DNA of 64,000 nucleotides from AWTP1-18 sp036504515 (GTDB lineage Bacteria > Pseudomonadota > Gammaproteobacteria > Burkholderiales > Rhodocyclaceae), in assembly GCA_036504515.1 (NCBI GenBank), contig DASXVA010000011.1, positions 89,396-153,395 on the forward strand. Direction: 5' to 3'. A model generated the notes under the pieces. It did no database searches, had not been told where the DNA came from, and saw only the letters and a program-made list of their open reading frames with translations. Of the stretch, positions 1-9,145 are shown in pieces; positions within the stretch are counted from its first letter, which is position 1; the number at the start of each line of letters is the position of its first letter. A program made the translations under genes and the position numbers.

Positions 1-233
1 GGGACGGCACCAAGGCCGGTTTTGATCTGGCCCTGACCCGGGCCGTATCCGAAGCTGTGGATATTCCTGTCATTGCTTCCGGCGGTGTCGGCAATCTGCA
101 GCATCTGGCCGACGGCGTGACGGAAGGCAAGGCCGATGCAGTGCTGGCGGCCAGTATTTTCCACTATGGCGAATACACCGTGCGGCAGGCCAAGGAATAC
201 ATGCAGCAACGCGGTATCGAGGTCCGTCTCTGA
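1..233 (+). CDS. hisF: Imidazole glycerol phosphate synthase cyclase subunit HisF (C-terminal part)
   Basis: The window opens inside this gene; the reading frame enters at base 3 and gives the last 77 residues. HisF is the (beta/alpha)8 cyclase half of the HisFH complex, making imidazole glycerol phosphate and AICAR in histidine biosynthesis. The loop PVIASGGVGN is the conserved C-terminal phosphate-binding element, followed by the family ending around AASIFHYGEYT. The stop overlaps the hisI start by one base (TGATG), so the two are probably translationally coupled. The N-terminal two thirds lie outside the window. Confidence 0.95.
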   Translation, partial: DGTKAGFDLALTRAVSEAVDIPVIASGGVGNLQHLADGVTEGKADAVLAASIFHYGEYTVRQAKEYMQQRGIEVRL

Positions 234-616
234 TGTCCAAGTGGCTCAATGAAATCAAATGGGACGAACAGGGGCTGGTGCCCGTGATCGCCCAGGATGC
301 GACCAGCGGCGAAGTGCTGATGTTCGCCTGGATGAACCGCGATGCTCTGGCCAAGACGGCCGAACTGGGTGAGGCGGTGTACTGGTCCCGTTCCCGCCGC
401 AAATTGTGGCACAAGGGCGAAGAGTCCGGCCACGTGCAAAAGGTGCTCGAAATCCGCAAGGATTGTGACGACGATGTAATTCTGCTCAAAGTGGAGCAGG
501 GCGGCGGCATTGCCTGCCATACTGGTCGTCGTAGCTGTTTCTTCAACCGTCTTGATGCCGACAAGTGGCAGGCGGTGGATCCCGTACTCAAAGACCCCAA
601 GGAGATCTACAAATGA
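233..616 (+). CDS. hisI: Phosphoribosyl-AMP cyclohydrolase HisI
   Basis: A 127-residue protein of normal length for the monofunctional enzyme, which opens the purine ring of phosphoribosyl-AMP in the third step of histidine synthesis. Visible landmarks are the metal-binding acidic cluster D77-x-D79-x-D81 and the zinc cysteines C78, C95 (ACHTGRR) and C102. It overlaps hisF by one base upstream and hisE by four bases (ATGA) downstream. HisI and HisE are separate proteins here, as is usual in betaproteobacteria, not fused as in enterics. Confidence 0.97.
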   Translation: MSKWLNEIKWDEQGLVPVIAQDATSGEVLMFAWMNRDALAKTAELGEAVYWSRSRRKLWHKGEESGHVQKVLEIRKDCDDDVILLKVEQGGGIACHTGRRSCFFNRLDADKWQAVDPVLKDPKEIYK

Positions 617-936
617 TCGACATGGAAGTATTGCATCGCCTCCAGACCACTCTGCTTGAACGCAAGGGTGCCGCTCCCGATTCGTCTTATGTGGCCGGGC
701 TTTACGCCAAGGGCACCGACACGATCTGCAAGAAAATTGCTGAAGAAGCGGCAGAAACCATCATGGCTGCCAAAGATGGTGATCGCCTGCATCTGGTGCG
801 TGAAACCTGTGATCTCTGGTTCCACAGCATGGTTCTGCTGGCTCACATGGGTATTGGCGTGGATGATGTGATGGTGGAATTCCGTCGCCGGGAAGGCATC
901 TCCGGCATTGACGAGAAAAAGAGCCGGAGCCAGTAA
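613..936 (+). CDS. hisE: Phosphoribosyl-ATP pyrophosphatase HisE
   Basis: A 107-residue all-alpha NTP-PPase (MazG-like fold) that converts phosphoribosyl-ATP to phosphoribosyl-AMP. The motif KKIAEEAAETIMAAKDGD carries the E-E-x-x-E metal-binding helix, and ETCDLWFHSMVLL the following helix. The ATG at 613 is chosen because it overlaps the hisI stop by four bases; an upstream in-frame start at 565 would sit deep inside hisI. The next gene begins directly after its stop. Confidence 0.96.
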   Translation: MIDMEVLHRLQTTLLERKGAAPDSSYVAGLYAKGTDTICKKIAEEAAETIMAAKDGDRLHLVRETCDLWFHSMVLLAHMGIGVDDVMVEFRRREGISGIDEKKSRSQ

Positions 937-1284
937 GTGAGCGACTGTATTTTCTGTCGCATCGCCCAAGGTGAGATTCCTAGCCGCAAGATTTATGAAG
1001 ATAAGGATATCTTCGCTTTTCATGACATCAATCCCCAGCGACCGGTACACTTCCTGATTATTCCCAAGCAGCACATCGCTAGCCTCAATGAGGCTACGCC
1101 GGAGAATCAGGAACTGCTGGGCAAAATGTTGGTGAAGGCCGGAGAATTGGCCCGTAGCCAGGGATTGACCGAAGGTTTCCGTACATTGATTAACACCGGG
1201 CGGATTGGCGGGCAGGAGGTTTATCACCTGCACATCCATATCCTGGGCGGTCCGGAGCCTGTTGGACCAATGGTGGTCCGATAA
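937..1284 (+). CDS. HIT-family purine nucleotide hydrolase (HinT-like)
   Basis: A 115-residue protein with the histidine triad H97-x-H99-x-H101 (YHLHIHILGG) near the C-terminus and the N-terminal CIFCRIAQGEIP segment typical of HinT/PKCI-like phosphoramidases. Family members hydrolyse AMP-lysine or AMP-N-linked compounds; the physiological substrate is not known. The start is GTG, immediately after the hisE stop, so it is most likely read as part of the histidine transcript. The his-HIT-tatABC order is common in betaproteobacteria. Confidence 0.93.
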   Translation: MSDCIFCRIAQGEIPSRKIYEDKDIFAFHDINPQRPVHFLIIPKQHIASLNEATPENQELLGKMLVKAGELARSQGLTEGFRTLINTGRIGGQEVYHLHIHILGGPEPVGPMVVR

Positions 1285-1307
1285 CCTATTCAAGACAGGA
1301 GAACGAC

Positions 1308-1526
1308 ATGGGCAGCTTCAGCATTACCCATTGGCTGATCGTACTGGTCATTGTGGTGCTGATTTTCGGCACCAAAAAACTTGCCAACGTGGGCAAGGAT
1401 CTGGGCAGTGCCGTTAAAGGTTTCAAGGACGGCATGAAGGATGGCGCCGCAGAAAAGCCCGCCGAACCCGAGCATTTGACGGGCCATACGATTGACGTGG
1501 AAGTAAAGGAAAAGACCAAGTCCTGA
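1308..1526 (+). CDS. tatA: Sec-independent protein translocase subunit TatA
   Basis: A 72-residue protein with one N-terminal membrane helix (about residues 5-20), the FGTKKLANVGKDLG hinge and amphipathic helix, and a short charged tail. TatA multimers form the pore of the twin-arginine translocase that exports folded proteins. A ribosome binding site (AGGAG) lies at 1297-1301. The sequence FGTKKL rather than GPERLP separates it from the TatB that follows. First gene of a tatABC set. Confidence 0.96.
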   Translation: MGSFSITHWLIVLVIVVLIFGTKKLANVGKDLGSAVKGFKDGMKDGAAEKPAEPEHLTGHTIDVEVKEKTKS

Positions 1527-1545
1527 GGGGCGGGGTTTTCTTGCA

Positions 1546-2055
1546 ATGTTCGACGTAGGCTTCTCTGAACTGATCGTGATTGCTGTGGTTGCCCTGGTCG
1601 TTATTGGCCCGGAGCGCCTGCCTTCCGTCGCCCGGACGGTGGGAGCCATGCTGGGCCGTGCCCAGCGTTACTTCAATAGCGTCAAGGCGGAAGTCAATCG
1701 CGAGTTGCAACTGGATGAGCTCAAGCGCATCCAGCAGGAAACCTATGACCGGGTCATGGCCATGGAAGCCGAGGTTCACAACGGCTTGGCCCAGATCGAG
1801 AATACGGTGCATGAAACTGCGGCAACGGCAACGGAGCCAGTAGCTGAAATTGGCAAGCATGTGGATGACACGGTTTCCGTGGCTCTGTCGGCACCGGTCG
1901 ATGTTGCTGAGGCTTCAGTGTCTGCGCCAGTTGTCCCTGCCGTTGAGACAGCTGAGCCCCCTGCTCCTGTCGTCGAAGTTAGTCAGACCGACCTGTTTGC
2001 CTCTCCTTCGGAGAATCTTTCCCGTCTCACCCCGCATCAAGGTTCAACGAGCTGA
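1546..2055 (+). CDS. tatB: Sec-independent protein translocase subunit TatB
   Basis: A 169-residue protein with an N-terminal membrane helix ending in the TatB signature GPERLPSVAR, then a long amphipathic helix, and a Pro/Ala/Val-rich, poorly conserved tail from about residue 85. TatB forms the substrate-receptor complex with TatC. The last base of its stop codon is the first base of the tatC start, which suggests coupled translation. Confidence 0.95.
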   Translation: MFDVGFSELIVIAVVALVVIGPERLPSVARTVGAMLGRAQRYFNSVKAEVNRELQLDELKRIQQETYDRVMAMEAEVHNGLAQIENTVHETAATATEPVAEIGKHVDDTVSVALSAPVDVAEASVSAPVVPAVETAEPPAPVVEVSQTDLFASPSENLSRLTPHQGSTS

Positions 2056-2819
2056 TGGTTGACTCTAATTCCCTGCAGGAAACCTTCGTCTCCCATCTGA
2101 TCGAATTGCGTCAGCGGCTCATGAAGGCCATGGGGGCGATTCTGCTGTTCTTTCTGGGGCTGATGCCTTGGTCCGGCAAGATTTACGACTTGCTGGCCCA
2201 CCCCATGATGGCGACCCTGCCTCCGGGGACCAAGATGATTGCTACCGGGGTCATTACGCCCTTTCTGGTGCCCCTCAAGGTCACCCTTCTGGTGGCTTTC
2301 GTGATTGCGCTGCCCATTGTGCTTTACCAGGCGTGGGCTTTTGTGGCTCCCGGGCTCTATACCCATGAAAAAAAGCTGGTGCTGCCGGTGATCTTTGCGA
2401 CGACAGCCCTTTTCTTGATGGGCATGGCGTTCTGTTACTTTTTCGTGTTCAACACTGTTTTCAAGTTTATTTCCGAAGTTTCCCCTTCCAGCATTACGCC
2501 GGCGCCAGATATTGAGCAGTACCTATCGTTTGTGCTGACCATGTTCGTGGCCTTCGGCACGACTTTTGAGGTGCCAGTGGTGGTTGTTTTGCTGGTGCGC
2601 TTCGGCGTGGTGAAGCTGGAGAAACTTAAGGAAATTCGGCCCTACGCCGTTGTGGGTGCCTTTGTTGTTTCTGCCGTGGTTACGCCACCGGATGTGACTT
2701 CGCAGATCATGCTGGCTCTGCCCATGTGTTTGCTTTACGAACTCGGTTTGTTTTGTGCCCGGTTCGTGGTGCAAAAGGAAAAGCCGGAAGAGCCCACCAG
2801 CGAAGTCAGCCCAAGCTAG
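2055..2819 (+). CDS. tatC: Sec-independent protein translocase subunit TatC
   Basis: A 254-residue polytopic membrane protein with six predicted helices. The cytoplasmic N-terminus carries SHLIELRQRLMKA, the conserved segment that recognises twin-arginine signal peptides, and a proline-rich periplasmic loop (VAPGLYTHEK) follows the second helix. It completes tatABC. It is followed after nine bases by the convergent end of the HtrA-type protease gene. Confidence 0.97.
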   Translation: MVDSNSLQETFVSHLIELRQRLMKAMGAILLFFLGLMPWSGKIYDLLAHPMMATLPPGTKMIATGVITPFLVPLKVTLLVAFVIALPIVLYQAWAFVAPGLYTHEKKLVLPVIFATTALFLMGMAFCYFFVFNTVFKFISEVSPSSITPAPDIEQYLSFVLTMFVAFGTTFEVPVVVVLLVRFGVVKLEKLKEIRPYAVVGAFVVSAVVTPPDVTSQIMLALPMCLLYELGLFCARFVVQKEKPEEPTSEVSPS

Positions 2820-2828
2820 CGCTGCTTG

Positions 2829-3974
2829 TTACTGGCTTGGTTTGGGCCGTTTGCCAACAGCTACGGTTACATCCATTTCCTTGTTTTCCCGTCGCAGATG
2901 GAACCCGCCGCTCTGGCCCGGTTCCAGTGAGGCAATCAGTTCCAGCAGGGACTGCGCATCCTTGACCGGTTTCTTGTTGATGGCGAGCAGCACGTCACCG
3001 GGCTTGATGCCGGCCTTGTCTGCTGGACTGCCTCGCATGATGCCGGCGATCAGGGCGCCGTTGGTGTTGGGCAAGCGGAAAGACTCCGCTAACTCCGGAG
3101 TGATTTCCTGAATTTCAACGCCAACCCAGCCTCGGGTTACGGCACCGTTCTTGATGATCTGGTCGAGAACGCTGTGGGCCAGGGAAACAGGAATGGCGAA
3201 GCCGATGCCCATGGAGCCGCCGCTCTGGGAATAGATGGCGGTATTGATGCCCACCAGATTACCGTTGCTGTCCACCAGCGCACCGCCGGAGTTGCCAGGG
3301 TTGATGGCGGCATCGGTCTGGATGAAGTTCTCGAAGGTATTGATGCCTAGATGACTACGACCCAGGGCCGAGACAATGCCGGAGGTGACCGTTTGGCCGA
3401 CGCCGAACGGATTGCCAATCGCCAGCACCACGTCGCCTACGCGCACTACATCCGAATTGGCAAAGGTAATGACCGGCAGTTTTTCCGGCGCAGAGATACG
3501 CACCACGGCCAGGTCGGACTCGGGGTCGCTGCCGACGACTTTTGCCTTGAGCTTGCGCCCATCGTTGAGGGCCACCTCAATGTCGTCTGCCCCTTCCACC
3601 ACATGATTGTTGGTGAGAATGTAGCCTTCGGCATTGACGATGACGCCGCTACCGAGGCCTGCTCTGCGCTGGGTTTCTTCGTTGCGGTCGCCAAAGAAGT
3701 GACGGAAAAGCGGGTCGTTGAAAAGGGGATTGCGTGGGGCTCGGATTTCCTGGGAGGTGTAAATATGCACTACAGCAGGCAAGGCCTTGCGGGCTGCGTC
3801 GGAATAACTGGCGACGTGGCGATTGTCGGGGCTCCCGCCCGGGGCCTCCTGCACCGTGACAACACCGCCTAAGCCTTCCCTGTGCAGCCATTCCGGCTTC
3901 AGGGTTTGCACAGCAAACAAGGTGGCGACGCAGACGGTGACAGTCTGTGCGAAGATCAACCAGAGTCGTTTCAT
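2829..3974 (-). CDS. Trypsin-like periplasmic serine protease, DegS/DegQ (HtrA) type
   Basis: A 381-residue protein: N-terminal membrane anchor or uncleaved signal (residues 4-24), trypsin-like domain with H124 (TNNHVVEGAD), D154 and S229 (NPGNSGGAL), and a single PDZ domain (about 282-375, RGWVGVEIQE ... GDVLLAI). One PDZ and an N-terminal anchor fit DegS, the envelope-stress protease that cuts anti-sigma factors, better than two-PDZ DegP. The ATG at 3974 is preferred because the MKRLWL anchor begins there. No good ribosome binding site is visible, and only 17 bases separate it from the divergent next gene, so its promoter must lie inside that gene. Confidence 0.93.
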   Translation of the reverse strand: MKRLWLIFAQTVTVCVATLFAVQTLKPEWLHREGLGGVVTVQEAPGGSPDNRHVASYSDAARKALPAVVHIYTSQEIRAPRNPLFNDPLFRHFFGDRNEETQRRAGLGSGVIVNAEGYILTNNHVVEGADDIEVALNDGRKLKAKVVGSDPESDLAVVRISAPEKLPVITFANSDVVRVGDVVLAIGNPFGVGQTVTSGIVSALGRSHLGINTFENFIQTDAAINPGNSGGALVDSNGNLVGINTAIYSQSGGSMGIGFAIPVSLAHSVLDQIIKNGAVTRGWVGVEIQEITPELAESFRLPNTNGALIAGIMRGSPADKAGIKPGDVLLAINKKPVKDAQSLLELIASLEPGQSGGFHLRRENKEMDVTVAVGKRPKPSQ

Positions 3975-3991
3975 GTTGGGGAGGTCGAGTA

Positions 3992-4738
3992 ATGCAACGT
4001 CAAGAATTATGTGCCTATCTGGATGCCACGCTGGACGCGGGCCGTTTCCGCGATTATTGCCCAAATGGATTGCAGGTGGAAGGCAAGGCCGAGATCAGCA
4101 AAATTATCTGCGGGGTGACTGCCAGTCAGGCCCTGCTGGATGCGGCAGTGGCTGCCGGGGCCGATGCCGTACTGGTGCACCACGGCTGGTTCTGGAAAGG
4201 GGAGGACGGGCGCGTTACCGGCCTGCGCAAGCAGCGCCTGGCGACTTTGCTTCGCCATGACATCAATTTGATTGCCTACCATCTGCCTCTGGATGCCCAT
4301 GGCGAACTGGGTAACAACGCCCAGTTGGCTAATGTCGCCGGCTGGCGGACGGAGGGGCGGTTTGCCGAGCAGGACATTGGTTTTTACGGTAGCCCCGAAG
4401 TCGCCCGTACTGCGGGGGAAACAGCGGGGCATTTACAGCAGGTATTGAACCGGCCTGCCTTGCTGGTCGGCGATTCGAATCGTCCCGTGCGGCGCATCGC
4501 CTGGTGTTCCGGTGGTGCTCAAGGGTATTTCGAGCAAGCCATTGCTGTTGGGGCTGACCTTTTCGTCAGTGGCGAAATTTCGGAGCAGACCACCCATCTT
4601 GCCCGGGAGTCCGGCGTTCCCTACATCGCTGCCGGACACCATGCGACGGAGCGGTATGGCGTCCAGGCCCTGGGGCGACGTTTGGAGGAGGTCTTTGGGC
4701 TCAACTGTGAGTATGTGGAAGTCGATAACCCGGTTTGA
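3992..4738 (+). CDS. Nif3-like dinuclear metal-centre protein (YbgI family)
   Basis: A 248-residue member of the NIF3/YbgI family, which forms hexameric rings with a two-metal site in each subunit. Metal-ligand candidates are visible in VLVHHGWFW and AGHHATERYG. The function is unsettled; a GTP cyclohydrolase I type 2 label is often transferred but is not well supported. The ATG at 3992 follows a GGGGAGG ribosome binding site. It is divergent from the HtrA protease with a 17-base gap, and its stop abuts the stop of msrA with no gap. Confidence 0.9.
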   Translation: MQRQELCAYLDATLDAGRFRDYCPNGLQVEGKAEISKIICGVTASQALLDAAVAAGADAVLVHHGWFWKGEDGRVTGLRKQRLATLLRHDINLIAYHLPLDAHGELGNNAQLANVAGWRTEGRFAEQDIGFYGSPEVARTAGETAGHLQQVLNRPALLVGDSNRPVRRIAWCSGGAQGYFEQAIAVGADLFVSGEISEQTTHLARESGVPYIAAGHHATERYGVQALGRRLEEVFGLNCEYVEVDNPV

Positions 4739-5293
4739 TCATTTTTTCAGCCGGTCCCGAAACAGGGCGCGCAGCTTCTGGGCCTTGGGGCCGACCACAA
4801 ATTGGCAATAGGACTGTTGAGGATTCCTGGCAAAGTAGTCTTGGTGGTATTCCTCGGCCGGCCAGAAAAACTCGGCAGGAATGATCTCGGTCACTACAGG
4901 GGAAGGCCAGGTTTTGGCGGTCTCTAGTTCAGAGATCAAATCCTTCGCGATTCGGGCCTGGGTTTCGCTGTGAAACTGGATGACTGATCGATATTGGGTA
5001 CCCACATCGTTGCCCTGTCGATTGAGCGTGGTCGGGTCATGGATAGCGAAAAAGGCCTGGAGCAAGGTTCGATAGTCAAGTCGAGTGGGATCAAAGTGGA
5101 TTTGTACTACCTCCGCATGGCCGGTTTTTCCACCGCAGACGCTTTCATAGTCTGGGTTGGGTATGGCGCCACCGCTGTAGCCGGAAATGATGGACTCAGC
5201 GCCGTCAAGCTGACGTAGGGCAGCTTCCACACACCAGAAACAGCCTCCACCCAGGGTTGCTGTTTCTTGAGGAATGCGTTTGGGTTCAGTCAT
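4739..5293 (-). CDS. msrA: Peptide-methionine (S)-S-oxide reductase MsrA
   Basis: A 184-residue enzyme that reduces the S-epimer of methionine sulfoxide in damaged proteins, using thioredoxin. The GGCFWCVE motif carries the catalytic C18 and a second Cys at 21. The ATG at 5293 is chosen over an upstream in-frame ATG at 5314 because AAGGAG lies eight bases before it. Expressed alone on the minus strand; a long non-coding stretch lies upstream. Confidence 0.95.
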   Translation of the reverse strand: MTEPKRIPQETATLGGGCFWCVEAALRQLDGAESIISGYSGGAIPNPDYESVCGGKTGHAEVVQIHFDPTRLDYRTLLQAFFAIHDPTTLNRQGNDVGTQYRSVIQFHSETQARIAKDLISELETAKTWPSPVVTEIIPAEFFWPAEEYHQDYFARNPQQSYCQFVVGPKAQKLRALFRDRLKK

Positions 5294-5830
5294 AGCCAGG
5301 CTCCTTTTAGTCATTCTGATGGTGCGTCTGCATTATGCGCGCGGTGCTGAGAGGTGCTTGTACGGGAAGGGCAGTTTCCAAGGCATAGGTATTTATAGGT
5401 ATTCCTATGCTCCGGAATAAGGGCGATGTCTTATGCAAGGGGCCTTGTACATCACAACTTTATGGGCATTGCTTTCATGAAGCTATCAGTGGCCCATGCT
5501 GATTTTTATCGAACGGGCGCTACTCTTGTAGCCTGTTGTCGTTAGACAGATTCGGCCTTTGTTTCGCGAGGATATTTCCTGGTTCAGCCTTGGAAAGGCT
5601 AGGGCGGATTTAGCCGACAGCCGCTCAGGCTGCGGCTTGTAAGGCAATAGTAAGTGTTTGAGGTAAGAGCTTTTTCCTTCTGAATCGGTTATGATTACAG
5701 ACCCGTCCAAAAGTGACGGCACGGTCAGAACCGCCCGGCAGTGCGTTCTCATTGGGCTCCATAAGAGCCTGCATTGCCTGATTTCGGTCCGTATCAAAAA
5801 TCTCAACGCACCTTACAGCAAGGAAGACGC
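5294..5830. other. Non-coding region between msrA and sucC
   Basis: About 540 bases with no convincing gene, holding the promoters of the divergent msrA and sucC. Visible structures: a seven-base inverted repeat GCATAGG/CCTATGC at 5383-5410 enclosing a tandem repeat of AGGTATT, and a hairpin at 5612-5638 with stems AGCC/GGCT and CAGCC/GGCTG. No standard riboswitch was recognised. The long 5' stretch before sucC could hold a leader RNA; this is inference. Confidence 0.5.
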
Positions 5831-6991
<1,161 letters not shown>

Positions 6992-7002
6992 GGGGAAGCT
7001 GA

Positions 7003-7896
7003 ATGTCCATCTACATCAACAAAAATACCAAGGTCATCACCCAGGGTATCACCGGCAAGACCGGTCAATTCCACACTGAAAAGTGCCAGGAATACGCCAA
7101 CGGCAAGGAATGCTTTGTTGCCGGCGTGAATCCCAAGAAGGCTGGCGAGAAGATTTTTGATATCCCAATCTTCGGTTCCGTAAAAGAAGCCGCCTCCGAA
7201 ACCGGTGCTACCGTTTCCGTCATCTACGTTCCCCCCGCTGGCGCTGCTGCAGCCATCTGGGAAGCCGTGGAAGCCGATCTGGATCTGGCCATCTGTATCA
7301 CCGAAGGCATTCCCGTCCGCGATATGCTGGAAGTGCGCAACAAGATGAAGGCCAAGGAAGCCAAGGGTGGCAAGAAGACCCTGCTGCTGGGCCCCAACTG
7401 CCCCGGCCTGATCACCCCCGATGAAATCAAGATCGGCATCATGCCCGGTCACATCCATCGCAAGGGCCGTATCGGTGTGGTTTCCCGTTCCGGCACCCTG
7501 ACGTACGAAGCCGTGGCTCAGCTGACCGAAATCGGTCTCGGCCAGTCTTCCGCTGTTGGTATCGGTGGTGACCCCATTAACGGTCTGAAGCACATCGACG
7601 TGATGAAGGCCTTCAACGACGATCCTGATACCGACGCCGTCATCATGATCGGCGAAATCGGTGGTCCCGACGAAGCCGAAGCTGCCCTGTGGTGCAAGGC
7701 CAACATGAAGAAGCCTATCGTCGGCTTTATCGCTGGTGTGACCGCTCCTCCCGGAAAGCGCATGGGCCATGCCGGTGCGCTGATCTCTGGTGGCGCTGAC
7801 ACGGCCGATGCCAAGCTCGCCATCATGGAAGAGTGTGGCTTCACCGTGACTCGCAACCCGTCCGAAATGGGCAAGTTGCTCAAGGCTTTGCTGTAA
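7003..7896 (+). CDS. sucD: Succinyl-CoA synthetase alpha subunit SucD
   Basis: A 297-residue subunit with a Rossmann CoA-binding domain (QGITGKTGQFH) and the phosphohistidine H256 in KRMGHAGALISGG. It forms the active enzyme with SucC. The AGGGGAAG ribosome binding site sits in the short gap after sucC. A strong intrinsic terminator follows 20 bases after the stop, so sucCD is a two-gene transcription unit. Confidence 0.98.
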   Translation: MSIYINKNTKVITQGITGKTGQFHTEKCQEYANGKECFVAGVNPKKAGEKIFDIPIFGSVKEAASETGATVSVIYVPPAGAAAAIWEAVEADLDLAICITEGIPVRDMLEVRNKMKAKEAKGGKKTLLLGPNCPGLITPDEIKIGIMPGHIHRKGRIGVVSRSGTLTYEAVAQLTEIGLGQSSAVGIGGDPINGLKHIDVMKAFNDDPDTDAVIMIGEIGGPDEAEAALWCKANMKKPIVGFIAGVTAPPGKRMGHAGALISGGADTADAKLAIMEECGFTVTRNPSEMGKLLKALL

Positions 7897-7915
7897 TTCC
7901 CGCCTAAGGGGTATA

Positions 7916-7949
7916 AAGCCGCGTCGGTGAAAATCGACGCGGCTTTTTT
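7916..7949 (+). terminator. Rho-independent terminator of sucCD
   Basis: A perfect 11-base stem AAGCCGCGTCG (7916-7926) and CGACGCGGCTT (7935-7945) with an eight-base loop, followed by a T tract through 7949. This is a textbook intrinsic terminator just after sucD. Confidence 0.93.
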
Positions 7950-7972
7950 ATTTTCGGGTTTTGAATATCGCT

Positions 7973-8668
7973 ATGGATTTTGCTTCAACAACATTCTGGA
8001 TTGCTGTATTCCAGATCATCGTCATCGACATCCTGCTCTCTGGCGACAATGCCGTGGTGATTGCCATGGCCTGCCGCAACCTTCCTGCTGCCCAACGCAA
8101 AAAAGGCATCCTTTGGGGCGTTCTGGGCGCGGTGGTACTTCGAGTAGTGCTGACAGCGGTCGCGGCGACCTTGTTGGGGTTGCCCTATCTGAAGATCATC
8201 GGCGGATTGCTCTTGCTCTGGATCGGCGTAAAGCTGTTGCTGCCGGAGGGAGATGAGGGCGAGGACATCCAAGGCTCAACTCGTCTGATCGGTGCCATCA
8301 AGACCATTATCGTGGCTGATTTCGTCATGAGTCTGGACAATGTAATCGGCGTGGCTGCCGCTGCCCACGATTCCCTCTGGTTATTGATCTTTGGTCTTGC
8401 CGTGAGTATTCCCCTTATCGTATTTTCCAGCGCCCTGGTGTTGCACCTGATGGAGCGTTTCCCCATCGTCGTGACCTTGGGGGCTGGTTTGCTGGGCTAT
8501 GTGGCCGGCAGCATGATGGTGACGGATCCCTTGCTGGCAGGTTTGTTGTCTGCGGACAATCACTGGTTGAAAGAACTCGTGGGCGGCATTTGTGCCGTGC
8601 TGGTTGTGGTGGTTGGCAACGGCTTGGCTTGGCGACTTTCTCGTAAGGAAGATCGCGCGGTGCTTTGA
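7973..8668 (+). CDS. TerC-family integral membrane protein (YjbE/YkoY type)
   Basis: A 231-residue protein with about seven membrane helices and the two TerC motifs DILLSGDNAVVIAMA and DFVMSLDNVIGVAA, whose acidic residues lie in the membrane. TerC proteins are implicated in metal ion (often Mn2+) export and tellurite resistance; which ion applies here is not known. The ATG at 7973 matches family N-termini; a TTG four codons upstream is possible. No strong ribosome binding site precedes either. It has its own promoter or reads through from the sucCD terminator. Confidence 0.88.
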   Translation: MDFASTTFWIAVFQIIVIDILLSGDNAVVIAMACRNLPAAQRKKGILWGVLGAVVLRVVLTAVAATLLGLPYLKIIGGLLLLWIGVKLLLPEGDEGEDIQGSTRLIGAIKTIIVADFVMSLDNVIGVAAAAHDSLWLLIFGLAVSIPLIVFSSALVLHLMERFPIVVTLGAGLLGYVAGSMMVTDPLLAGLLSADNHWLKELVGGICAVLVVVVGNGLAWRLSRKEDRAVL

Positions 8669-8701
8669 TCCGTCTGGTTGCTTTTACACTTTGGTCATAG
8701 G

Positions 8702-8750
8702 GACTCGTGCCGAGTCAGGGAATATTTCGCAGAAACAACGGAGAAATATT
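8702..8750. repeat. Two adjacent inverted repeats upstream of the kinase relic
   Basis: GACTCG (8702-8707), TGC, CGAGTC (8711-8716) is a perfect short dyad. AATATTTC (8721-8728) and GAAATATT (8743-8750) is a second perfect dyad with a 14-base spacer, ending in TTTGACTG. They lie in the region that must hold the promoter of the signalling operon and may be operators; no binding protein is known. Confidence 0.45.
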
Positions 8751-8854
8751 TGACTGTATTAAGGTAGGACTGCAAGAATTGGCACTATTGCCCTGTTTTT
8801 GTGCGAACTTGTCCTGTTCGCCGTAGTGGGCACGCGACCTGGAACCAGGACTGA

Positions 8855-9145
8855 ATGAAAATAAAGAAAACAGAATTCTTGAAGTCAGGCAGCTTTCTGG
8901 GTACTGCTGCCACGGGATGGATGCTGACGACGAGAACTCGTTATTTGCTGCGGGATTTTGTGTGCAAAGCCTGTGACGTTAGCGCTAGGCTGATATCTCG
9001 TATGTCATTGGGGAATGTGGGCATTATTGCCTTGGCGTTGGATAAGAACCTCGATCGACGTTTTCAAACTGGAACAGAAATGGCCCGTGCTCTGCGGAAT
9101 CGTCAGACCCTAGTCGCTATCCACACAGTAGGGGTGATCCTCTGA
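8855..9145 (+). pseudogene. Probable relic of a Ser/Thr protein kinase C-terminal end
   Basis: A 96-codon open frame whose last third reads like the end of a Hanks-type kinase domain: IIALALDKNLDRRFQTG followed by EMARALRN matches the usual ALAKDPxxRFQTGxEMAxAL pattern of the final helix. The first two thirds resemble nothing I recognise, and all catalytic motifs (P-loop, HRD, DFG) are missing. Its stop overlaps the start of the PP2C gene (TGATG), the arrangement expected if a full kinase gene once headed this operon. It might instead be expressed as a small protein with a coupling role. The kinase assignment rests on about 25 residues. Confidence 0.5.
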
